A stretch of DNA of 64,000 bases, from positions 1 through 64,000 of the forward strand of contig MU404107.1 in NCBI GenBank assembly GCA_022695795.1, in the 5' to 3' direction. This DNA is from Biscogniauxia marginata (Eukaryota > Ascomycota > Sordariomycetes > Xylariales > Xylariaceae). This document shows, in pieces, positions 56,929 to 64,000 of the stretch; the first letter of the stretch is position 1, and each line of letters starts with the position of its first letter. The translations under genes were made by a program, and so were the position numbers. The notes below the pieces were generated by a model. That model was not told where the DNA came from. It saw only the letters and a list, made by a program, of their open reading frames with translations, and did no database searches.

Positions 56929-57801
56929 TTAACGGGTCTTGGCTTGCACCTTCGGCTGTGCACCCTTCGCTCCCTGCTTGCCGACGATGCGCTGAGTCTG
57001 GCCCTTGGAGGCGGCAGCGGCGCCCTTGGCCTTGTCCGACTTCTTGGCAGCAGCGGCGGCGGCCTTCTTCTCCTTGCTCTCCTTGATGGCCTGGGCGCGG
57101 GCAGCCGATCGGGCCTCGGGTCTCATGGACCGCTTCTCCTTAATGACATCGAGAGAAGCACCAACGATGGCACGCTGGGCCTTGACGGTTCGGCGGGTTC
57201 GCTTCTTGGCAACTTCCTGCAATTGTTGTCAGCTATTATGCTCTGAACTGGACAACCGTTTTCTACTGCGCTGTTTGCTAGTTGAGATTGTCAAGGGAGC
57301 TTAAGGATCTCTCTATATCGCGAATAAGTAGGCGCCGGGGGAAATCGTACCTCAGAGATACCCTTGCGGTGCTGTCTCCGGAAGAGGACGGTCCAGGCAA
57401 TTCGTCGGGGGTTCTTGCGCTGCAGGAAAAGCGACTCGGACTTGCCGTTCTGGAAGCGGAAGACCTTGCTGTCGCCACGGACGTAGAGTTTACCCTAGAA
57501 TTTTGAGATTCGCATCAGCATCCACATCATATTCCATTAGAGCCAAAAGAAACCGTTCGTCGGAGCAATAGCGAATCTGAATTGTAGACCAAGTTCGCGG
57601 CCAGGGGGGCTGGGAAAGCGATCGAGCGGTAACACGCAGTTGTACACATTGGCCACTCTTCTTCCCCCTCCACCTGGGCGGCCTGGGCGCGTGCGAACGA
57701 TAATGAAAGACGGTCGGGGTCTGAGAAAACGGTTGGGAATTGATGCGTACCTTGCCAGGGTATATTCTCTGGCCAGAGAAGGTGTCGTCGTAAGTTCTCA
57801 T
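56929..57801 (-). CDS. rpl24: 60S ribosomal protein eL24
   Basis: Three exons (57801-57751, 57494-57351, 57216-56929) give 160 residues. The eL24 signature [20 protein letters not shown] spans the first splice. [35 protein letters not shown] and [20 protein letters not shown] follow, with a long Lys/Ala tail. eL24 bridges the large to the small subunit and helps subunit joining. Introns of 256 and 134 nt after codon 17 and codon 65 are usual for fungal ribosomal protein genes. The start codon is followed by the conserved [10 protein letters not shown]. Confidence 0.97.
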
Positions 57802-58125
57802 GGTGTCGGTGGTTTGCTGAGAACTTCGGTCGGCTGGGTGTGGTTAGTAGAGTCGTGATGATTGATTGAGGTTGCGAGAGGCGGCTCAAAGATAATTTCG
57901 AAATGTCAAAGTGCGCGCGCACTTGTGGGTTTGAATGACTAAGCTCCAAAAAGTCCGCTTTAGGGCCTCGCTATGGAAAGTGGCTAGGTAACCTAGCGTA
58001 AAGTGTGGCTGACAGGGCTCAATAATCATCCCATACTTGCATACCTCGATTGTTGCATATTACCTCGTTTAAAATATGCAACCCCTTGTGCCCCCCGTCA
58101 CATCGACGTTTTTCTCAGACCCGAC
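57802..58125. promoter_or_regulatory. Divergent promoter of rpl24 and tad1
   Basis: These 324 bases separate divergent starts. AAAGTGCGCGCGCACTTGTG near 57909-57928 contains a perfect palindrome (AAGTGCGCGCGCACTT) that could be a factor-binding site. No known site is matched. Confidence 0.5.
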
Positions 58126-59864
58126 ATGACTGTTACAGCAGACCTCATCGCATCCCTGGTTCAGAAGCAATATGACGAACTGCCAGCTAAGAGGAAGCCC
58201 GTCGTGCGCGACAACGGTCTCTACGAATGGGTGCCTCTAAGTGGCATCGTAGCTCAAGGTACTTTAATAGTGAGAAACGCAATTGGGTTCCTCGTTTCGC
58301 CTCGTCCTCTCCTACCTGCTACAGGAATATAAAGGCTCTCTCAATACAATATACATAAATTCTAAGAGGAGAGATCACTAATACGTAAAATAGGAAGAGA
58401 CAATAAACTAAAATGTGTCTCACTAGCGTGCGTGACTTCCATCACCTAATATCTCTCTGTCTCTTCCCCCTTTATTTATGAGTTAGTCTAATAGGTACAC
58501 AGAACGGGCATGAAATGCCTACCCTCGGCCAAGTTATCCGAAGCTAATGGCAACGTCCTCCACGACTGGCACGCGGAAATACTCGCCATCCGGGCGTTCA
58601 ACCGCTTCGTGCTGGACGAGTGCAAAGCGCTGGCCCAGGGCACCGCCACTACCTCGGATTTCCTAAGGTTCCGTACCAGGGAGGAAATGTCGATGGGTAG
58701 GTCTCAGTCCGAGTCTGATTCTGGAGGCTCGGGCGACTGGCACGGACAGCCGTTCACGTGGCGAGAGGACGTGCTACTGCACATGTACTGCTCCGAGGCG
58801 CCTTGTAAGACACCTCCTACATTATATATCACCCACACACGACTCATACAGCCCCCCTAACAGGCGGAGACGCAAGCATGGAGCTCACCATGGCTGCGCA
58901 AGAAGATGCCACTCCCTGGGCCGTCGTTCCAGATCCCAACCTCACCCTTTCTTCGGCCCTGCTCCCCGGCCGAGCCTACTTCTCCGAGCTAGGCATCGTG
59001 CGGCGCAAGCCCTCGCGTGGCGACGCTCCAACCACGCTTTCGAAGTCGTGCTCGGACAAGCTCGCTTTGAAGCAGTGCACCTCGCTGCTCTGCTCCCTGG
59101 CCTCGCTGCTCGTGTCCCCCGAGCACGCGTACATCTCCACGCTCGTCCTCCCGGGTTCGCAGTTCGCGGCCGAGGGGTGCCGGCGGGCGTTCTCGGCCGA
59201 GGGTCGGATGAGGAGCTGTACTGTAGGTAGAGGTAGCAGCAGTAATGGCTGGCCAGGCGGCTACTCCTTTCGCCCCTTTGCGGTGGAGACCACGACTGAA
59301 GAATTCGTCTTCTCGAAGAGGCAAGTCACGACGGCCGCCGCCGCCGGGCATACGAGGACCGAGACCAAGATACCCTCATCACCGGCGCCAGTAAGAATCA
59401 CGAGCAGCAACCTAGCAGTAGCGTGGACGACGACACATACCTCCTCCGATACCGGAACAGTGCCAGCAATAACAGCAGCAGGACAAGAAGAATCGACACT
59501 ATCAGGCGTGCTCCAAGGGCGCCGTCAAACCGATGTTCGGGGCGCGAGCTTCGCATCCCGGCGGCGGCTATGGGCTCTTGCCGTCGAGGTCGTGGAACTA
59601 CTCCGCTCGGGCCCGGCGACGATCGAGATCCCGAGGGGTGGTTTTGTCCCCCTCCTCGACGAGAAGAAGAAACAGAAGGTGGACGAGGTAGAGAAAAAGG
59701 AGGAGGAAAACTGGGAAGAAGGTCCGATGACGTACGGCGCAGTTAAGGACTCCGCGGCCTTGGGGGCGAGGAGGCTGGTGAAGGAAGAGGTCAGGCGGGA
59801 GGCGCTGAGGGGGTGGGTTAGGAACGCTGGCGACGAGAATTTCACCTTGGAAGATAGTATCTAG
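58126..59864 (+). CDS. tad1: tRNA-specific adenosine deaminase TAD1
   Basis: Four exons (58126-58258, 58394-58427, 58503-58804, 58864-59864) give 489 residues. Tad1/ADAT1 makes inosine at A37 of tRNA-Ala. The start reads LIASLVQKQYDELPAKRKPV. The 34-nt second exon supplies GRDNKLKCVSLA, needed to reach ATGMKCLPSAKL in phase. The zinc and catalytic site is VLHDWHAEILAIRAFNRF (His79, Glu81) plus Cys152 and Cys157 in CSEAPCGDASMEL; Cys157 is split by intron 3. The second half has CSDKLALKQCTSLL and LLVSPEHAYISTLVLPGSQF from the editase domain. A low-complexity Thr/Ser/Ala insert comes next. The C-terminus keeps TYGAVKDSAALGARRLVKEE. Confidence 0.94.
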
Positions 59865-60416
59865 ATATTACCGCCTGTGTATGATTTCGTGTGGGAAGAA
59901 GAGAGAGAGAGGCATCGTGATATTTTGTTTTAGATGGCTTATTTTTTTCATTTTTTGTTGTACAAGCAGTGGTACCGAACCCCCTCATTTACCACGCCTG
60001 ACTGACCTTGCCTACACCTGTAGAAAGCTCAGGCGACACCAAAGCTCTCCGCGGCGGTCAGATATACCTAGGTTTACGCCTTTCGCCGGGGTCTGTGGCA
60101 CAGAGTCGAGTGACGAGACACAGACAGATGAAACTACCTGAACGATGACCACGACGACGATGACGATGGAAATGTCAAATGCAAGGATGGCTGCCTAACC
60201 CCCTTTCCCGACCTCTCCCCCCCTCGCTGTTAAGAGGGATGCGCGAAAAAATACACCTCCACCAACCAAATAATCGAATGGCCCATATCATTTTCCGTTT
60301 CTCGCCACTTCGTTCCGGTGAGACATTTTGCTCATTCATTGCGATTGGGAGAGAGATGCTTGATTCCGTCGATATTCACGTATGGGGGTTGGTGGTCGGG
60401 GTGGGGTGCGCCCTAT
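59865..60416. other. intergenic, convergent 3' ends
   Basis: This 552-base spacer lies between tad1 and egd1. Only short frames are seen. ACCACGACGACGATGACGATGG near 60149 is a small repeat. Confidence 0.5.
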
Positions 60417-61197
60417 CTATTCGACCTTGCTCTCGAAGTTCTCACCGGCCACCAAATCAGGGATATCGTCATCATCGGCCTCCTTGTTGTCCTTAGACAT
60501 GCTCTGGTAGCTCTCGGCAAGCTTGCGCAGCGAAGCTAGTGAGTCGGGACCGAGCTGGTTGAGGATGCCGGGTACGAGCTCGGTCAGCTCCTTGTCCTCA
60601 CCGTTGCCGTAGATGGCAAAGGTGTTGGCGGGCACCGCAGCGTGGACTAGGTACGTAGGGTTAGCAAATACCTGTCTGGCGTACTTATTTAAACTAGACA
60701 TGGATCGCTCGGCCAGAAGGTGATCAGGGCTCGAAGGTGGGCTGTTGACCCTCCCCCTCCTTTGTGTGGCGGCCACCAAAGATATGATGAAGGATACTCG
60801 GCGATAAAAAGGGACTTACCCTTAGGGGCAGAGAAGTGGATGACATTGCCGTCGCTCTTGAACATGTTGACCTCCTCGATGGCCTGGATGGGCTGAGTGT
60901 TCAGCTTCTTCAGGGTAGCCTGGAGCTTCTTGTCGTCGTTGGCGTTCCGGGCAACATTGCGCTTCTGCTTGTGTCTCGGCGTTCCCTTTCCACCTGGTGA
61001 AATAGTAATATACCTGGTCAGCTTGCAACCCACAGACAGAACAGACATGCACAAATTGCCGACTGCACAGAAAATGCGGCCGAGGATCGGATCGGACCGG
61101 ACCAGACCAGAGGAAACAGACACATACCAGTTCGCGCCGGGGCAGCACCGCCGAACTTCTTCTTGAGGATCTCCTGTACCTTTTGTTGGTCGGCCAT
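60417..61197 (-). CDS. egd1: Nascent polypeptide-associated complex beta subunit
   Basis: Three exons (61197-61128, 60993-60820, 60646-60417) give 157 residues. NAC-beta binds ribosomes near the exit tunnel with NAC-alpha and shields nascent chains. Family blocks are [20 protein letters not shown] (ribosome-binding region, made by splice 1), [39 protein letters not shown] and [20 protein letters not shown] in the NAC domain. [19 protein letters not shown] ends the protein as in other fungi. The intron-2 acceptor follows a CTAAC branch point. The N-terminus ([20 protein letters not shown]) is slightly longer than usual. Confidence 0.96.
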
Positions 61198-62063
61198 GGT
61201 TGCGGTTCGGGGGGCAAGCTTGGGTGGAGGTCGAGAATCTTTGGGAAAGAAGAAGGGGGAAAAAAGGCCTGGTTGTGGAAAAGAAAAAGTGGTTAGCGGG
61301 GTTGATTCGGAATATTCAGCACTGCGCTGCTTCTCTCCCTCTTTAACTAACCCAGGTAATTAATATTTCTTCACACAATATAGATAAAATGATTCTTGAA
61401 GAACATCAAGTGCCTAGGCAGGTTATATGGCAGTCCCCCCTGACAAACAAAACAAGGACAGCTTACCTCAAAGGTTGGTGCACCCGTGGATTTGTATTAA
61501 TTGCCGTCAAGAATCATACAAGGTTACCAATTTACAGGCCGCTCGATGATGCTTCAAGGTTGGTCCTGTCGCCATTGGGAAAATTTGATGTGCGTTGCCA
61601 AGACCTTTTCGCTTGAGGAGAAACCCTCTTCCGTGATACAAACCTTCATTCAATCCTTAACGCCTATACTGCTTAATTGGCTAAGGAGATTAGTTAACAA
61701 ACAAGATACCTAACCTCCCCTTTTACTGCATGTGTAAGGAGCATAGGCATTCTTAGGTTTCCAACGCCTATATTTCTTAATTGGGACAAAGAAATAAGTC
61801 AAGTCTGAAGAAGGACAGGTAGAAAGCCAGAGAATAAAAATCAACCGATAAATTCCAGGAATCCTAGGTACAAATATTCTAACACATCTTGAAATCATAC
61901 GCAATCACCTCCCTGGAGAACCAAACCTCTACCATCCTCCACCCTTTTCGTCTTGCTCAATGACGCCAAACTTTTTTCCAACAGATGGTATAATAATTAC
62001 AACAAGAATAAAACTCAAATGCGAATCAGAGGATCCATTTCACCCCAAAGCTCTTTCAACTTA
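61198..62063. other. intergenic with imperfect direct repeat
   Basis: The spacer lies between the egd1 promoter and the RdRP stop. Two 22-base copies, AACGCCTATACTGCTTAATTGG (61659-61680) and a version differing at three bases (61763-61784), lie 104 bases apart. No exon is recognised. Confidence 0.5.
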
Positions 62064-64000
62064 TCAGTCGGCTAGCCTCCCTAGGGCCTCCATCCCCGTC
62101 TCAATATCCTCGATCTCTACCATCTCCTCCTGAGTCGCGGATCCCGCCTCCTCCTCCTCCTCCGCCTCCGCCTCTGCCTTCTTGTCGCCATCCTCGTCAC
62201 CGCTGCCCTTTTGGTCACCGTCCAGGCTACGGTGATTCAGAGGACCTACCAGACGCTCAAATTCGTCTTCGTCCTCGCCGTCGTTGTCTTCTTCGTTCTC
62301 GTGCCAATTTATCGTTGGCTCAGGCATCGCTTCCAGTTCCAAGTCTCCATCCATCTTGGCGATTCGTCCGAGTTCTATATCGAAAATCCACGGGAAACTA
62401 ATCAGGGGCATGGCGTCGGCTGTCGCCCTTCTTCGCGTGACAATTCTGCCACCCAACGATATCTCCTGCTGCGTCTCTTTGATGGCCACCTGTACTTCTT
62501 CCCAAGTTACACGATACGCAGCCGCAGCCATCGGATATAGGACGTCGTGCTCGCGGGATCCCGCAACTTTGATGCAGGCGTCTCGGAATCGCTCCTTGTG
62601 ACTAGCTACCACGGCTCCCATCGTCTCCTGCATTTTATAATCACTGCCAACTCGAGGTCTGGTCATCACGAACGTGGTCCAAACTTCAAACTCTGTTCCG
62701 ATCTCGCGTTGGTTCATGATCTGACGTAGAGCCTTGTCGTGTTCTCTCTTGAGGATTCGCGCATTCTTCAACATGTCCGCACTAAGCTTATAACGACGAA
62801 GTATCCTCTCGTCAAACGGCCCGTCGTATTTAGGCGTAAAGTCAACCTTGTTCGTGAGATCATACAGCTGTCCCAAGACCTTTTTGGAGTGGTATGTCCT
62901 CCCCGCCTTTTCCATGAAATGCGGCCACATCTTCGGACGCAAGGATCTCTTGAGGTGCGCCGGCTGTCCCGACTTGGGGTAGTCAACTGCGTTGGAATGG
63001 AGATGGGCTAATTCGACACATATCGGGTCTTTTGGCCCTTCCTTAAGGGCGTCTGACCTCGCGAGATGTGCGTGAGCAATAGTGCTGAGAGAATCATTCT
63101 TGATGTAGGTGACGAAGAATTGGATGAGGTCTGAGGTTCTGACATCTCGATCAATTTCATTTGGCTGGGGTGGTTCGTGGATCATTGGAGCATAATGATG
63201 CTCAGTTGGGATAAGCTTAGGGTCCCATATGACGAAAAAGTCGTCGCCGTCGAGGTCGCCTCCAGAGCACATGGACGGAATGTCACGGTCCCCGGTGGCA
63301 GGGAAGACTACGACATCACGAATATGTCTCAAGTCAGGCACGTCCACAGCCTCGACGACGCGAATGTCGCCAGGGTGTAGTGATGGGTTCCTTCCAACCA
63401 CACATAAGCCGGTGACGACGGTGTAGTCAGACAGGTCTTCGGCATCCCCTGGTGTAGCACTTGACTTTGGGACTTGAAGGAAAATCTGTGGATATTTAGG
63501 GTCCTCGCCAGTTGAAGATCTAGACTTGGTCGGTTTGTGATAACCTCGTAAGGTGAAAGTCTCGTCTACGCAGCCAAAGACGAAAGCTCCCTTGTCGACT
63601 ACGATACGAGCCTTTTCTTTCAATAATCTCAATGACCAAGCCCGCCATACCTGGAGAACGGCGACGAAAAATGGTTCCTTTGTCTGCATAAACCCGTCTA
63701 GAATCATCTGTGCGATCATCGTGGTGATGCCATTTTCGTCGACATACTTGTTCAGGAGCTTCATAGCAATCTGGGGGTCGTCCATGGCAAGGTCGTAGTT
63801 TTTCAGTTGGTCCTTCAGCATGTCAACGAAGGCCGCATCAGGCACTCCAAGGGAACTCAGTATAGATATGGTTTGCCTGTTCAAAGTTGCCACAGAGAAC
63901 TGCGACGCTTTAATGATCTCGATGCCTTTGGATACAGAATTGAACTTGTCTTGTGATGGTCGCAGCTTAATATTGTTGAAAGGCAGACCCGGCCATGCAA
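62064..64000 (-). CDS. RNA-dependent RNA polymerase, C-terminal part
   Basis: The gene continues beyond the window; 644 residues are visible with no intron. The catalytic loop is in place: SMCSGGDLDGDDFFVIWDPK (around 63230-63290), with the three aspartates of DLDGD. Upstream are ASQFSVATLNRQTISILSSL and DKGAFVFGCVDETFTLRGY, and downstream AHLHSNAVDYPKSGQPAHL and WPHFMEKAGRTYHSKKVLGQ, all typical of cellular RdRPs of the QDE-1/SAD-1/RRP-3 group. The C-terminus is very acidic (EDNDGEDEDEFERL, then Glu runs). Such enzymes make double-stranded RNA for quelling or meiotic silencing. The subgroup cannot be named from this part. Confidence 0.95.
   Translation of the reverse strand, partial: AWPGLPFNNIKLRPSQDKFNSVSKGIEIIKASQFSVATLNRQTISILSSLGVPDAAFVDMLKDQLKNYDLAMDDPQIAMKLLNKYVDENGITTMIAQMILDGFMQTKEPFFVAVLQVWRAWSLRLLKEKARIVVDKGAFVFGCVDETFTLRGYHKPTKSRSSTGEDPKYPQIFLQVPKSSATPGDAEDLSDYTVVTGLCVVGRNPSLHPGDIRVVEAVDVPDLRHIRDVVVFPATGDRDIPSMCSGGDLDGDDFFVIWDPKLIPTEHHYAPMIHEPPQPNEIDRDVRTSDLIQFFVTYIKNDSLSTIAHAHLARSDALKEGPKDPICVELAHLHSNAVDYPKSGQPAHLKRSLRPKMWPHFMEKAGRTYHSKKVLGQLYDLTNKVDFTPKYDGPFDERILRRYKLSADMLKNARILKREHDKALRQIMNQREIGTEFEVWTTFVMTRPRVGSDYKMQETMGAVVASHKERFRDACIKVAGSREHDVLYPMAAAAYRVTWEEVQVAIKETQQEISLGGRIVTRRRATADAMPLISFPWIFDIELGRIAKMDGDLELEAMPEPTINWHENEEDNDGEDEDEFERLVGPLNHRSLDGDQKGSGDEDGDKKAEAEAEEEEEAGSATQEEMVEIEDIETGMEALGRLAD

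Noticed and set aside
1..64000. tRNA, rRNA, CRISPR or secondary-metabolite cluster
   Set aside because: No B-box-like GGTTCGA with matching arms, no rRNA, no spaced repeats and no polyketide or peptide synthase genes were seen by eye. A tRNA scan would be decisive for tRNAs.

Overview
The window is nuclear DNA of a filamentous ascomycete, most likely a Sordariomycete-type mould. The reasons are short GT-AG introns (mostly 50-110 nt) with CTNAC branch points, long intergenic spacers, a CFEM protein, a Rac GTPase, a peroxisomal Asp f 3/Pmp20-type peroxiredoxin, a fungal RNA-dependent RNA polymerase, and one gene copy decayed by C-to-T changes of the kind RIP makes. I rebuilt exon structures by eye from splice signals, reading phase and family conservation. 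No search was run.

Layout. 1-3029: AT-leaning spacer with no gene I can support. 3030-9359: a secreted CFEM protein (+), CMS1 (-), a decayed cytosolic aspartyl-tRNA synthetase (+), and a NOP6-type RRM protein (+). 10076-11061: Rac GTPase (-). 11062-14583: gene-poor, with a very AT-rich block at about 13570-13830. 14584-22493: adenylosuccinate lyase (-, ten exons), the centromere protein CENP-T (+) convergent with SURF1/Shy1 (-), and a UBXN4-like UBX protein (+). 25092-32092: PDCD5 homologue with an 8-nt exon (+), COQ4 (-), MIX17/CHCHD2-type twin CX9C protein (+), a ketopantoate-reductase-like protein (-), and the exosome cofactor LRP1/C1D (+). 32852-33902: a small secreted protein with eight mature cysteines (-). 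36267-42812: a prolyl-hydroxylase-like 2OG-Fe(II) oxygenase (-), an orphan (+), AIM11 (+), and an unknown protein with a Cys/His-rich segment (+). 44209-48938: pantothenate kinase (-) and a membrane RGS-domain protein (-). 51889-52705: DUF1348 NTF2-like protein (-). 54143-54439: a possible 98-residue single-TM protein (+). 55375-64000: Pmp20 peroxiredoxin with SKL end (+), ribosomal protein eL24 (-), tRNA adenosine deaminase TAD1 (+), NAC-beta EGD1 (-), and an RNA-dependent RNA polymerase cut by the window edge (-).

Most genes are unrelated housekeeping functions without operon-like logic. Two themes recur: RNA and protein synthesis (CMS1, NOP6, LRP1, eL24, TAD1, NAC-beta, the dead AspRS copy) and mitochondria (SURF1, COQ4, MIX17, AIM11, perhaps the ketopantoate-reductase-like protein). 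The less ordinary items are the RIP-like AspRS pseudogene, the micro-exons, the cysteine-rich secreted protein, the Cys/His-rich unknown, and the small TM protein with a Gly/Asn/Tyr-rich motif. I saw no tRNA, rRNA, CRISPR array or intact transposon.
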